Of a DNA stretch of 64,000 nt, positions 43,483 to 54,305 are shown piece after piece. The notes beneath the pieces are model-generated. The model had not been told where the DNA came from. It saw only the letters and a list, made by a program, of their open reading frames with translations, and searched no databases. Position 1 is the stretch's first letter. The number at the start of each line of letters is the position of its first letter. The translations under genes were made by a program, and so were the position numbers. Source of the stretch: Xanthomonas phaseoli pv. phaseoli (GTDB taxonomy: Bacteria > Pseudomonadota > Gammaproteobacteria > Xanthomonadales > Xanthomonadaceae). The stretch lies in NCBI GenBank assembly GCA_022749655.1, contig CP094243.1:2418001-2482000 (forward strand), in the 5' to 3' direction.

Positions 43483-43803
43483 ATGCCGGTGATGGAACGG
43501 ATCCAGGCCGAAGTCGAACAACACCCGATCGTGCTGTTCATGAAAGGCACCCCGCAATTTCCGATGTGCGAGTTTTCCAGTCGCGCCGTGCAGGCCTTGG
43601 TGGCCGCCGGTGCCGACCAACTGCGTACGGTCAACGTGTTGGAAGAGCCCGAAGTGCGCGCAAATCTGCCGCGCTACTCCAACTGGCCCACGTTTCCGCA
43701 GCTGTTCATCCATGGCGAGCTGATCGGCGGCTGCGACATCACGTTGGAACTATTCGAGGCCGGCGAGCTCAAGCGCATTGTCAGCGAGGCGTACCAGCCG
43801 TGA
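43483..43803 (+). CDS. grxD: Monothiol glutaredoxin (Grx4 type) with CEFS active site
   Basis: 106 residues. Grx4-type proteins carry and deliver 2Fe-2S clusters with glutathione. The fold markers are VLFMKGTPQFPMC, WPTFPQLFIHGELIGGCDI and the C-terminal LKRIVSEAYQP. The active site, normally CGFS, reads CEFS (codons TGC GAG TTT TCC), a clear substitution. It starts behind CAGGAGAG with ATG at 43483; its TGA overlaps the GTG of the SDR gene. Confidence 0.92.
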   Translation: MPVMERIQAEVEQHPIVLFMKGTPQFPMCEFSSRAVQALVAAGADQLRTVNVLEEPEVRANLPRYSNWPTFPQLFIHGELIGGCDITLELFEAGELKRIVSEAYQP

Positions 43804-44542
43804 GTTCGGTGCAGGCCCAGCCGCAGTCGGCCGCCTTGTCGGGACGGGTCGTGCTGGTCACCGGCGCCGCCGGCGGCCTCGGCGCCGCCGCGGCGCAGGC
43901 ATGTGCGGCTGCAGGCGCCACGGTGGTCCTGCTTGGTCGCAAGGTGCGCCCGCTGGAGCGCATCTACGACGCGGTGGCAGCGCTGGGTGCCGAGCCGCTG
44001 CTGTATCCGCTGGATCTGGCCGGCGCCACGCCGGACGACTACGCCACGCTTGCGCAACGGTTGCAGACCGAACTTGGTGGTCTGCATGGCCTGCTGCAGT
44101 GCGCTGCCGACTTTTCCGGCCTGACGCCAACCGAACTGGCCTCACCTGCAGATTTCGCACGCACCCTGCACGTCAACCTGACCGCGCGCGCCTGGCTGAC
44201 CCAGGCGTGTCTGCCGTTGTTGCGGCAGCAGGACGATGCGGCAGCTGTCTTCGTGGTGGACGACCCCGCGCGTGTGGGTCGGGCCTATTGGGGGCGTATG
44301 GCGCCGCCCAACATGCGCAGCGCGGCTTGATCGCCACCTTGCATCATGAAACCGCCGCCGGCCCGGTGCGCGTCAGCGGCCTGCAGCCCGGCCCGATGCG
44401 CACCGCATTGCGCGCACGCGCATTCACCCATCACGAAGACAACGACGCGGTCGATGCCGCACGTTACGCACCTGCATGCGTCAGCGTGCTGTCGGCCGCA
44501 GGGGCGACGCATCGCGGTGCGATCTGGAGTCCGTCGGTATGA
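43800..44542 (+). CDS. YciK-like short-chain dehydrogenase lacking catalytic residues, frameshifted
   Basis: About 247 residues when joined; GTG start at 43800 inside the glutaredoxin stop. The dinucleotide-binding VTGAAGGLGAAAA is present. The N-A-G motif reads CAA (LLQCAADF), the catalytic Ser position reads Asp (FVVDDPARV), and the Tyr-x-x-x-Lys reads Tyr-Gly-Ala-Ala-Gln (GAYGAAQHAQRG). These suggest a non-catalytic or divergent SDR. The frame breaks at about 44288 in a G-run (TGGGGGCG) and continues as AYGAAQHAQRGLIATLHHE to the stop at 44542. YciK-like identity rests on the WGAY and PGPMRTALRA context. Confidence 0.75.
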
Positions 44543-45138
44543 CCATTCTTTCCGCGGCGCTGCTGCTGTTCCTGATTCTCGACCCGCTGGGCAACATTCC
44601 GGTGTTTCTCAGCGTGCTCAAGCCGCTGCCACCCAAGCGCCAGCGCTTCGTGCTTGCGCGTGAACTGCTGATCGCCCTGTGCGTGTTGATGGCGTTTCTG
44701 TGGGGCGGCAAGTACGCGCTGGAGCTGATGCACCTGCGCCAGGAGTCGGTGGCCATTGCCGGCGGCATCGTGCTGTTCGTGATCGGCATCCGCATGATCT
44801 TCCCGCGGCCCGAAGGCCTGATGGGCGAGATCCCCGACGGCGAGCCCTTCATCGTGCCGCTGGCGATCCCGCTGGTGGCCGGCCCGTCCGGCATGGCCGC
44901 GGTGATGCTCATGGGCAGCAACGAGCCCACGCGGCTGTGGGACTGGAGCCTCGCCCTGATGATCGCCTGGATCGGCGCCTCGTCGATCCTGGCCGCCGCG
45001 CCGCTGTTATACAAACTGCTCGGCCACAGCGCCCTGACGGCCATCGAGCGCTTGATGGGCATGCTGCTGGTCGCCATCTCGGTACAGATGTTCCTGGACG
45101 GCCTGGGCACGTATTTCAAGCTGCCGGTGTCGATCTAG
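44539..45138 (+). CDS. MarC family integral membrane protein (YhgN-like)
   Basis: 199 residues with about six transmembrane helices. MarC signatures: LLFLILDPLGNIPVFLSVL at the N-terminus, IAGGIVLFVIGIRMIFPRPEG and FIVPLAIPLVAGPSGMAAVML in the middle. The family's role is unclear; earlier multidrug-resistance naming was withdrawn. ATGA overlap with the SDR gene suggests translational coupling across grxD-SDR-marC. Confidence 0.88.
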   Translation: MTILSAALLLFLILDPLGNIPVFLSVLKPLPPKRQRFVLARELLIALCVLMAFLWGGKYALELMHLRQESVAIAGGIVLFVIGIRMIFPRPEGLMGEIPDGEPFIVPLAIPLVAGPSGMAAVMLMGSNEPTRLWDWSLALMIAWIGASSILAAAPLLYKLLGHSALTAIERLMGMLLVAISVQMFLDGLGTYFKLPVSI

Positions 45139-45762
45139 CGCAGCAGCTCCCGGCGGCTTGCCGATCGCGTCGCGTGTGGACGTCGACGCGCGCCGATGGC
45201 CTGGATTCAACCCGCGTCAGCTGTGGTGACGTGCCCACGGTCCATGGTGACGGCGGCCAGCGCAGCGTCGCGTCCGAAAAGTGGCGGTGCGGCGTGATGG
45301 TCTCTGGACGAGGAAGACGGCACAGCACCTGGCCGCTCGCGCCTGCCTTGAGGCCGATCCGTCAGTGACGCAAGAGTGCAGGTGGAATGTCATATTCGGT
45401 AGGGTGCTTAGACAGTGACGCCACCATGCGCAGCACGCACGCGGTGGCCGAATGGAGGCGTTTGGGCAAATTGACCCTATCTCGCGACTTTGCGGCGCCA
45501 GAGGCGCGACGTGCGTCTCGCTCCGGTTGCGACCTTGCACGATTTGGCGATTGCGCCCCTAACTTCGCAGTTCATGTAGCAGTGCGCGAAGTTTGTCACG
45601 CCGTCGTCACAATCAGGCCTTAGCGTGTTAATCTGTTGTTAACCGTTGCGGCAGCAACCAGTCGCGCGGCAAGGGACCCCAGATCATCGGCAGCCCACCC
45701 CGGGAACGGTTGGGCTGACTGCGCCTTTTTGTCACTGCCCAACCTGTATCGAGGCTACCGAA
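45139..45762. other. Gene-free region upstream of the TonB-dependent receptor
   Basis: 624 bases with no convincing gene on either strand. The short open frames lack ribosome-binding sites and family features. The last ~150 bases are less GC-rich (TTAGCGTGTTAATCTGTTGT) and should hold the receptor promoter and leader, but I could not fix a -35/-10 pair or a riboswitch. Confidence 0.4.
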
Positions 45763-48700
45763 ATGACCCACCCCGTTATCTCCGCATGTCCAAGCTGACG
45801 CTTGGCCTTGTCGCCGCGCTCGCCGCCGCTCCTGTATTTGCGCAAAGCACCTCGGCTGGCGTCGCCGGCCTGGTGACCGGCAGTGGCGGCCAGCCCGTCC
45901 CGAACGCCGAAGTCACCATCACGCATGTGGAGTCCGGAACGGTCAGCCGCGCCACCACCGATGCCAGCGGACGCTATAACGCGCGTGGCTTGCGTGTGGG
46001 CGGGCCGTACACCATCACCATTACCGCTTCGGGCGCTGGCAACACCACCCGCGAAGGCGTGTATCTGAATCTGGACAAGGTCAACCAGGTCGATGCCGCC
46101 CTGGGCGGCGATCTGGCGACGCTGGGCACCGTGCAGGCAATCGCCGGCAATTACGGCTCGGCCATTTTCAGCGCGAACAAGATGGGCACCGGCACCAACG
46201 TGACCCGCGAAGAAATCGAGTCGCTGCCATCGATCAACCGTAACCTGCAGGACTATGTGCGCCTGGATCCGCGCGTTGCGCAAACCGACAAGGCCCGCAA
46301 CGAAATCTCCATCGCCGGCCAGAACCCGCGTTACAACGCGATCCGCGTCGACGGCATCAGCACCAACGACGCCTTCGGTCTGGAATCCAACAGCCTGCCG
46401 ACCCCGCGCCAGCCGTTCTCGATGGACGTCATCGATGAAATCTCGGTGGACGTGGCCAACTACGACGTTACGATCAGTGGCGGCACCGGTGGCGTGATCA
46501 ATGCCGTCACCAAGTCGGGCACCAACGAATTCCATGGTTCGGTCTACGGCACTTATCGCGAGAACGACTGGTCGGGCAAGAATCAGAACAACATCCGCCC
46601 GCAGCTATTCGACAACGAAGCGACGTATGGTCTGACCCTTGGCGGCCCGATCGTCAAGGACAAATTGTTCTTCTTCGCCAACTACGAGAAGTACAAGGGC
46701 AAGGGTGTGTTTACCGGTAACAGTGGCTATGGTCCGGCCGGTTCTGGTGCCAGCAATGAAGTCGGTATTACCCAGGCGCAGGTCGATCAGGTGATCGATA
46801 TCTCGCGCAATGTCTATGGCTTCGACCCTGGGACCCTGGCCTTGCCGGCTTTGGATTCTGATTCGGAAGAGAAGGGCTTCAAGCTGGATTGGAACATCAG
46901 CGATAAGCATCGTGGTTCGTTCCGCTATGGCAAGTCCGAGCAGAGCACGGCCAATCTCAACGGGTTTGGCAACAACCAGCTGGCGTTGAACTCGTACCAC
47001 TATGTGCGCGACTTCGAGCTCGAAACCTACACCGGTCAGTTGTTCAGCGATTGGACCGATACTTTCTCGACCGAAGCCAAGGTGTCTTATCGCGATTACT
47101 CGGCAGTTCGTACTGCGGCATCGCAGTTGCCGGCCATAGCTGTGCGTTTTGGCAACAACACCTTAAATCTTGGTACTGAAGCCAATACTCAGGCTAACGA
47201 GTTGCGCACCGAAACCTGGAACGCGTTCTTCGCCGGCACGCTGTTCTTGAATGACCATACGGTCAAGTTCGGGTTCGACTACGAAGACAACGACATCTAC
47301 AACTTGTACGGTCCGCGTGTCTTCGGCAGCTATACCTTCAATTCGGTTGCCAACTATCAGGCGAATCTGCCGAACGCGTATCGTTACTCGTATTCGCCCA
47401 CCGGGATCGATAATATCGCTGCGAAGTGGGGCATGCGGAACGTGGGCGTGTTCTTGCAGGATTCTTGGGCCGTCAATAGCAACCTGACGCTGAACTTCGG
47501 CCTGCGTTACGACGAACCGATGGTGAAGAACTCACCGCAGTTCAACCAGGCTGCGTTCAACGCATTCGGTCTTCGCAATGATGAAACCATTGACGGCAAT
47601 GGCTTGTGGCAGCCGCGCTTTGGTTTCAACTACACCTTCGATGCAGATCGTCCGACCCAGCTGCGTGGCGGTGTTGGTCTGTTCCAGGGTGCTGCCGCGT
47701 CGGTTTGGTTGTCCAACCCGTATTCCAATACGGGTTTGGCTTACACCGATTACAACTTCAATAACGCCTCCAACAGTGGTATCCGCTTCACGCCGGATAT
47801 CAACAACCAGCCGCGCGGAACATCGGGCGCCACGCAGTCGGTCGACTTTGTTGACAAGGATCTGAGTCAGCCGTCCGTTTGGAAAGCAAACCTCGCGTTC
47901 GATACCGAGTTGCCGTGGTACGGCATCGTCGCCTCGATGGAAGGCGTGGTGACCAAAGTCAAGGAAGCGATTTATTACCAGCAGCTCAATCTCGGTAATC
48001 CGACGGCAGTTGGCCAGGATGGTCGTGACATCTACTGGAACGCCAATGGCCGCAATCCGGCTAACTGGAATTCCCTGGGTAATGCATGTCTCCGCGAGAC
48101 GGGTGTTGCGGCTGGCTCGTCATGTGTGAACAGCGGTACCGATATTCGTGCTGGTCGCAACATGAGCTTCAACGATGCCATCATTGCGCGCCCCACCGAT
48201 CAGGGTGGCTCACAGAGTTTCACTGTCGGCTTGAACAAGCCGTTCAATGACAGCGACTGGTCGTGGAGCTTGGCTTATACCTACTCGAACGCGAAGGAAG
48301 TCAGCGGTCTGACCAGTTCCACTTCGAGTTCGCAGTTGCTCAACACCGCAACCTTCCAGGCGAATGAAGAGGTCAATGCAACCTCTGCATACGAAATTAA
48401 GGACAGTTTCCTGGGTACGCTGCAGTGGAAGCATAATTTCTTCGGCGATTTTGCAACGAAGGTCGGTCTTGTGTATCAAGGCCGTAGCGGTCGTCCCTAT
48501 AGCTATACGTTCGACAACGATGCCAATGGCGACGGTCGCTCCAACGACCTGTTGTATATCCCGGCGGCGCGCGGCGATGTGCTGTTCCGTAACGCGGCCG
48601 AAGAAAACGCGTTCTGGAATTACGTCAACAATGACCAGTACTTGTCCACGCACAAGGGCCAGGTTGCCGGTCGCAATGCGGTGCGTAATTCGTGGGTCAA

Positions 48701-48986
48701 CCAGTTCGATCTACACATCGAGCAGGAGCTTCCTGGTTTCTTCGATGGCAACAAGGCGCAGATCTGGGTCGACGTCATGAACGTGGGTAACCTGCTCAAC
48801 AAGAAGTGGGGCCGCGTCGATGAGTACGCGTTCCCGGGCTTCAAGGGTGTTGCTGAATACGGCGGTATCGATGCAGCGACCGGCAAGTACGTTTACCGCT
48901 TCAACGAGCCGGATGCCGCGACCATCTACGACGACAAGGGCATCTCCCGCTGGGCGCTGCAGCTGGGCTTCCGCTACCAGTTCTAA
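45763..48986 (+). CDS. Oar-like TonB-dependent outer-membrane receptor
   Basis: About 1070 residues. A signal peptide (LTLGLVAALAAAPVFAQ) is followed by a carboxypeptidase-regulatory-like beta sandwich (PVPNAEVTITHVESGTVSRATTDASGRY), a plug with NPRYNAIRVDGISTNDAFG, and a 22-strand-type barrel ending in the OmpF-like GFRYQF*. This is the Oar architecture. The ATG at 45763 gives MTHPVISA and then loses frame. Restoring one C in TCCGCATG at about 45783 gives MTHPVISRMSKLTLGL. Alternatively translation starts at the ATG at 45786, which is in frame with the rest. Substrate unknown. A strong terminator follows. Confidence 0.88.
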
Positions 48987-49013
48987 AGCCGGCTAGCGTG
49001 TCGATGTTTGCAA

Positions 49014-49046
49014 AAACGGCCGGGGTCTCCCGGCCGTTTTCTTTGT
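49014..49046 (+). terminator. Intrinsic terminator of the TonB-dependent receptor
   Basis: AAAACGGCCGGG-GTCT-CCCGGCCGTTTT stem-loop (49014-49041) with a trailing T-rich end, 28 bases after the receptor stop. Confidence 0.9.
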
Positions 49047-49091
49047 GCGGGTGAGTACGCTAAAGTTCCGTGCATACGACAGGAGCATGCT

Positions 49092-50474
49092 ATGGAACTC
49101 AGCAGTACGGCAGCACGGGCGCTGCCGGTGGTGGATGCGCGGATCTACCCGCGTGGTGGTCTGGATGTGTTGTCCAAGGCAGAAGTAGCACGGTTGCGCG
49201 ACGCATCCAGCGGTGGCATGCATGAGCTGTTGCGCCGCTGTGCGCTGGCCGTGCTGACCAGCGGAAGCGCATCGGACGACCCGCGCGCCGCACGCGATCT
49301 CTACCCGGATTTCGACATCCAGGTGAACCAGCAAGACCGCGGCATCCGCATCGATCTGACCAACGCGCCGGCAATGGCGTTCGTCGATGGCGAGATCATC
49401 CGCGGCGTGGCCGAGCTGTTGTTTGCCGTCGTGCGCGACCTCGCCTACATGGCCATCGAGCTCGAAGCGCAGCGCGCCGACCTGGACACCAGCGAAGGCA
49501 TCACCAATGCCGTGTTCGGTCAGCTGCGTAATGCGCGCATCCTGCAGCCGTTGGACCCGAACCTGGTCGTGTGCTGGGGCGGCCATTCCATCTCGCGCGA
49601 TGAATACCTCTACACCAAGCAGGTCGGCTACGAGCTTGGCTTGCGTGGGCTGGATATCTGCACCGGCTGCGGCCGGGCGCCATGAAGGGTCCGATGAAGG
49701 GCGCCACCATCGCGCATGCCAAGCAGCGCAAGCACAATACCCGCTACATCGGCGTCACCGAGCCCGGCATCATTGCCGCCGAATCGCCGAACCCGATCGT
49801 CAACCATCTGGTGATCATGCCGGACATCGAGAAGCGCCTTGAGGCCTTCGTCCGCATCGGGCACGGCATCCTGGTCTTCCCAGGCGGCGTCGGTACCGCA
49901 GAGGAAATTCTCTATCTGCTCGGCATCCTGCTACGCGAAGAAAACGCGGATGTGCCGTTCCCGCTGATCCTCACCGGCCCGACCATCGCCGCGCCGTACT
50001 TCGAGCAGATCGACCGTTTCATTCGCCTCACCCTGGGGGACGCTGCCGCCTCGCGCTACGAGATCATCGTCGGCGACCCGGTCGCCGTGGCGCGCCGTAT
50101 GGCCGAGGGGGTTCACGGAGTGCGCGCACACCGCAAGGACCAGAAAGACTCGTATTACTTCAACTGGTCCGTGCACATCCCGCTCGAGTACCAGCAGCCC
50201 TTCGAGCCCAGTCACGAAGCGATGGCCGCGCTGGACCTGCACCACGGCCGCCCGGCGCCGGCCCTTGCCGCCGACCTGCGCCGTGCCTTCTCCGGCATCG
50301 TCGCCGGCAACGTCAGGAAGACGGCATGCGCCGCATCGAGGAATTCGGCCCCTTCGAAATCCACGGCGATCCCGAGATCATGCAGGCCCTGGACGAACTC
50401 CTGCGCGGCTTCGTCGAGCAGCGCCGGATGAAGATCTCGGGGACTACCGGCCTTGTTATCGGGTGGTGACGTAG
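49092..50474 (+). CDS. ppnN: Nucleotide 5'-monophosphate nucleosidase (LOG family), three frameshifts
   Basis: About 460 residues reconstructed. PpnN-type enzymes split purine and pyrimidine monophosphates into base and ribose phosphate. The N-terminal domain DUF4478-like ([26 protein letters not shown]) leads into the LOG Rossmann core with the expected [16 protein letters not shown], and [16 protein letters not shown] holds the PGGxGTxxE motif. Frames change at about 49675 (inside CGPGAM), about 50318 ([14 protein letters not shown]) and about 50445 ([13 protein letters not shown]). Each is repaired by one added base. The stop at 50472-50474 nearly touches the convergent kinase gene. Confidence 0.9.
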
Positions 50475-50475
50475 C

Positions 50476-51501
50476 TTAGCGAGACGGTATCTCTGCGAGC
50501 GGGGCATGCAGGGCAGCCAGAAATTGGTCGCCCTGCGTCATAGTTTGAAGTCCCATTCTGCTGTCAAGATCGTGCAGCCGGGCACGGACGGCGGCAAGCC
50601 CTACTTGGTGTCCGGTACGGGCTGTCGTCTTGTCAGGCGGCAGGGGGCTGCTGACTTCTACGACAATCGTGTCCGATGTTTGGCGGACTTCTACGACTAT
50701 CTGCGAGGCCCCGGGCGAAGTTCCACGCCGTGGCGAATAGCATTCTCAACGAGGGGCTGGATAGATAGAGAGGGAACTGTCACGGGGGATCGCATCAGGA
50801 ACCTTCCACACGATGCTCAGGCGTTCCCCGAAGCGGAGTTGCTCGATATCCAGATAGTGCTTTGCGATATCTAGTTCCTTGGAAAGGAGTATATGCTCTG
50901 GCCCCGCCAACGTCGCTCGAAATAATTCTGCCAGATCCATTAACAAACATTCGGCACGGGCTGGATTTAGGCGTACGAGCGCTGCTCCCGTATTGAGTGT
51001 ATTGAACAGAAAGTGCGGTTGGATTCTTGCCCTCAACGCTTCCAGCTCGAACTGCTTTGCACGGATTGCATATTGGCGTGCGCGCCAATGTGTGTGGAAG
51101 GCCCACATACCCAACAATCCAACGGTCAGCGCGATGCCTTCGGTCCGCAGCAGCAGTTCCAGCCAGTTGCGCGTACCCATTGACCACCCGCCACCCACTA
51201 CCGCCATTGCAACAAACAGCACTAACGCTGCGGCAATTAGCAGAAGCGCAAGAGTGAACTTGGCGATGGTGACTGGGCGTGCCTGCCTGAGGTGATGGCG
51301 AAATATGTAGAGGCCGGCCAAAGTCAGGAGTGCCGTCCATTGCGTCATGAATGACGTGATTCCGAAGCTGATCCAGCCGATCTGTGTGCCAGGCGATAAG
51401 CTCAGGGCTGCCGCTATTGCTTCTGCCACGAGCACGACGCACGCCAAAGTACGAGAGTCCCACAGGGCTTCCAGGAAGGGTTCGCCGTTAGCAGTTGGCA
51501 T
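50476..51501 (-). CDS. LytS/AlgZ-type sensor histidine kinase, frameshifted
   Basis: About 341 residues reconstructed. Four to five hydrophobic segments fill the first ~150 residues (SRTLACVVLVAEAIAAALSL, TIAKFTLALLLIAAALVLFV). The His_kinase family signature with the phospho-accepting His follows: LRARIQPHFLFNTLNT, and YLDIEQLRFGERL. The frame stops early at 50746. The ATP-binding N box (QPLVENAIRHGVEL) appears in the next frame, and a second shift at about 50710 leads to the end (GHQVGLAAVRARLHDL, then LAEIPSR*) at 50476. Usual partners are LytTR response regulators; none is in the window. It is divergent from fimT and could regulate pili, as AlgZ/FimS does in Pseudomonas, but that is only positional. 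Confidence 0.8.
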
Positions 51502-51669
51502 CGGGAGGGTGGGCTCGGAGGTCTGCTACACATCATGCCCGTGTCTTGAGCGGTTGGGGAAACTGCCTTTCACCCATCCGTAGTGGCCGTCCGTCGTCAA
51601 GCATTGGTAGCTGGGGCAAGCCTTGGGTAGGGTGCACCCATGTATTTGGCTGCCTGGGGAGGCTGCCGT

Positions 51670-52242
51670 ATGACCTGTATTCGGCGCCCGGCATTCCGGG
51701 TGCAGCTCGGCTTCTCGCTAATCGAAATGATGGTGACGATCATCGTATTGGCGATCGTCATGGCAATTGCGTTCCCAAACTTCACGGCGCTTATCAATAG
51801 CAATCGGCTGTCGGCTGCGGCAAACGAGCTGTCCGCATCACTCCAGCTCGCCCGTTCTGAGGCGGTGCGTAGTAACGCCAGTGTGACCCTTTGCCCATCC
51901 AATGACGGTGCAACGTGCGCAAATAGCGGCAACTGGGCGCGTTGGATCGTATTGCGTGGCACCGAAGTGTTGCGTGTCAGTGAAGTCAGGCCGCAGTTGC
52001 TGGTGAGCGTAAGCTCCGCGATCTCTTCCGCTAACTCCCGGATTGTCTTTCGCCCTGACGGACTTGCGCGTGACTCCACTGGCGCAAGGCTCCTGGTAGG
52101 GGCCGTGTCGATCTGTATGGCGACCACGCGGCCGCCAGAGAACCAACGCATGGTGGCAATAGCAGGGGGCAGCCGTGTAGCAATAACACGCGGAACAGAC
52201 CCGCAGTGCCAGACGCCCGCCGATGCACCAGCTTTGATGTGA
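51670..52242 (+). CDS. fimT: FimT/GspH-type minor pilin
   Basis: 190 residues. Class III signal with prepilin peptidase site QLG|FSLIEMMVTIIVLAIVMAI, then SNRLSAAANELSASLQLARSEA, the standard GspH/FimT pattern. Start chosen at the ATG at 51670 because GGGGAGG lies seven bases upstream; the ATG at 51640 would lengthen the leader. First gene of the minor pilin cluster, which primes type IV pilus assembly at the inner membrane. Confidence 0.9.
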   Translation: MTCIRRPAFRVQLGFSLIEMMVTIIVLAIVMAIAFPNFTALINSNRLSAAANELSASLQLARSEAVRSNASVTLCPSNDGATCANSGNWARWIVLRGTEVLRVSEVRPQLLVSVSSAISSANSRIVFRPDGLARDSTGARLLVGAVSICMATTRPPENQRMVAIAGGSRVAITRGTDPQCQTPADAPALM

Positions 52243-52253
52243 GGAAAAGGCAG

Positions 52254-52721
52254 ATGAGAACGCCAGCGATAGAAAGTCGCCGACGTCAGGCTGGTGTCAG
52301 CCTGATCGAGGTTTTGATTTCAGTTGTGATCCTCGGTATTGGCATGCTTGGAATTGCTGCAATGCAGGCCCGTGCACTTCAGAACAACAGCAGTTCTCTT
52401 GAACGTAGCCAGATGGTCGTTCAGTCGTACGCGATTCTGGACGCGATGCGCGCGAATCTTGCCGCTGCGCGCGCGGGGGCATACAACATCGCGATGACAT
52501 GTAACGTTCCTGCTGGAGGCAATCTTGCTGCCAATGATCGACGAGACTGGATCACTGCCTTGAAGTCGAGTATGGGAGCAACGGCTTGCGGTTCCATCCA
52601 GTGCGAGGCCAATGGGGTGCGTTGCACTGTTTCAGTGCGCTGGGACGACAGTCGTGCAACTGCACTCGGGTCCAGCGATAATTCGGCGCAGCGCGAATTC
52701 AGCGTGGTTACCCGACTATGA
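52254..52721 (+). CDS. pilV: Type IV pilus minor pilin PilV
   Basis: 155 residues. Prepilin site QAG|VSLIEVLISVVILGIGMLG with the Glu5 equivalent, then AMQARALQNNSSSLERSQMV. Four Cys follow (MTCNV, TACGSIQCEA, RCTVS). Started at the ATG at 52254 behind GAGGAAAAGG. The stop overlaps the pilW ATG. Confidence 0.9.
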   Translation: MRTPAIESRRRQAGVSLIEVLISVVILGIGMLGIAAMQARALQNNSSSLERSQMVVQSYAILDAMRANLAAARAGAYNIAMTCNVPAGGNLAANDRRDWITALKSSMGATACGSIQCEANGVRCTVSVRWDDSRATALGSSDNSAQREFSVVTRL

Positions 52722-53743
52722 GTAAGGTCTACTCTTTGCGCAAATCGGTGCCTGGTTTTACGCTGATTGAGCTGCTGATTTCTCTGGTACTGGGATTGTT
52801 GGTGACATTGGCTGCTATCGGCCTGTTCCTAACGAGTCGTCGCACTGCAGCTGCCACTGATAGTCTTAGCCGTGTTCAAGAAAATGCGCGTATCGCCTTT
52901 GAGTTAATGGCGCGCGATATTCGAGAGGCTGGCGGTAATCCCTGCAACAGTAGCAATAACATGGCAATGGTGAACGTGCTGAATGCACCGACATCGCGTT
53001 GGTGGACCAACTGGAACGTCGGTACTACAAACGGAACCCTTCAAGGATATGACGGGGCCACAGCGATTCCGGGAATCAGTTTTGGCACGACAACCGTAGG
53101 CCAACGGATTGCCGGTACAGACGCGTTATCGCTGCTGTCATCCGGAGATGCCACGGCGGTCGTGACGGCGCATGCCCCGGCCGCTGCAACATTTACAGTT
53201 AATACTGCATCTCACGGCATGATTCCTGGCGACTTGTTGATGGTGTGTGGGCCCAATGCCGAGACGGGCGGGGTGATGCGTCTGGGAGCTATTTTCCAGA
53301 TGACAGGTGCGGCAGGTACGGTCTCAATTGCTCACGGAGCGAGCGGCGCGCCTGGGAATGCTACCAATCGCCTCGGCCTGGGTGGCTCTCTTTTTACCTT
53401 CGGCCCTAACGCCACGATTACCCGTCTCAATGCGTCAGCTTGGTATATCGGTACCAATGGGCGTACCAGAGGGCTTTACCAGTCCACTCTGATCAACACG
53501 GGCGGGGTCGCCAGTGTCCAGGCGCAGGAAGTTGCAGAAGGTGTGCAGAACATGGCGGTGACCTATCTAGTTGATGGAACCACAAGTTATGGAGATGCGG
53601 TGAGCACTGCCGGCCGTTGGAGCCAGGTAACCGCAGTCAGGATCACTTTGACGCTGGCAGGAACCGATCGTGACGGTGTGGACAATGCAGCGCTGTCACG
53701 CACTGTAAGCCAGGTCATTACTCTCAGGAATAGGGCTCCATGA
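52718..53743 (+). CDS. pilW: Type IV pilus minor pilin PilW
   Basis: 341 residues, the usual large minor pilin. Prepilin site VPG|FTLIELLISLVLGLLVTLA, then RVQENARIAFELMARDIREAGGNPC, a PilW hallmark. It overlaps both neighbours by four bases. Intact, with lower GC than the housekeeping genes. Confidence 0.9.
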   Translation: MSKVYSLRKSVPGFTLIELLISLVLGLLVTLAAIGLFLTSRRTAAATDSLSRVQENARIAFELMARDIREAGGNPCNSSNNMAMVNVLNAPTSRWWTNWNVGTTNGTLQGYDGATAIPGISFGTTTVGQRIAGTDALSLLSSGDATAVVTAHAPAAATFTVNTASHGMIPGDLLMVCGPNAETGGVMRLGAIFQMTGAAGTVSIAHGASGAPGNATNRLGLGGSLFTFGPNATITRLNASAWYIGTNGRTRGLYQSTLINTGGVASVQAQEVAEGVQNMAVTYLVDGTTSYGDAVSTAGRWSQVTAVRITLTLAGTDRDGVDNAALSRTVSQVITLRNRAP

Positions 53744-54293
53744 GCGGATTTCCTTCAGTTTCACGTCCACTGCGGCAAAAGGGCGTCTCGCTGGTTGTAG
53801 TGCTCATCCTGCTGCTCATCATGACGCTGCTCGGATTAGCAGTCTTACGGAGCACTGTCCTTGAAGAGCGCATGAGCGCAAATTTGGTGGATCGCAACCT
53901 CAGTTTTCAGGCGGCTGAAGCAGCGCTTCGTGAAGGTGAGGCACTTGCTGCAAGTCGTACCAACGCCGAGCACACTGCGATTGCCGCGGCTGCGGCTGGC
54001 GGGGCGTGTGCTAATGGCGTTTGCCCGAGGCCGGATGCGACAGCCGTTGAGCGATGGAAAAACACAAGTTTTGGTGGCTGGCGCGCAGCAACTACCAGTG
54101 TCGGCTCAATCGCGTCGGCGCCGCAATTTTTATCGAATACATGGGTACATCGGAGACGTGGCTGGAATGCAATCTCGATCCTCGCTACACAGGCAGCGAT
54201 ATCTGCTTGCGCCCTGTGTACCGCGTCACCGCACGAAGTGAAGCGGCGGGTCGAGCCAGCGTGATTGTTCAATCCAACTTTATCGTTCCTTAG
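53740..54293 (+). CDS. pilX: Type IV pilus minor pilin PilX, frameshifted
   Basis: About 184 residues joined. N-terminus KGVSLVVVLILLLIMTLLGL with ERMSANLVDRNLSFQAAEAALREGE typical of PilX; as in other PilX proteins the processing site region lacks the FTLIE wording. The frame breaks at about 54127 in a T-run (CAATTTTTATCG). The tail FIEYMGTSETWLECN and SDICLRPVYRVTARSEAAG continues in the next frame to the stop at 54291-54293. One missing T repairs it. Confidence 0.88.
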
Positions 54294-54305
54294 GGAGTTG
54301 TTGCC

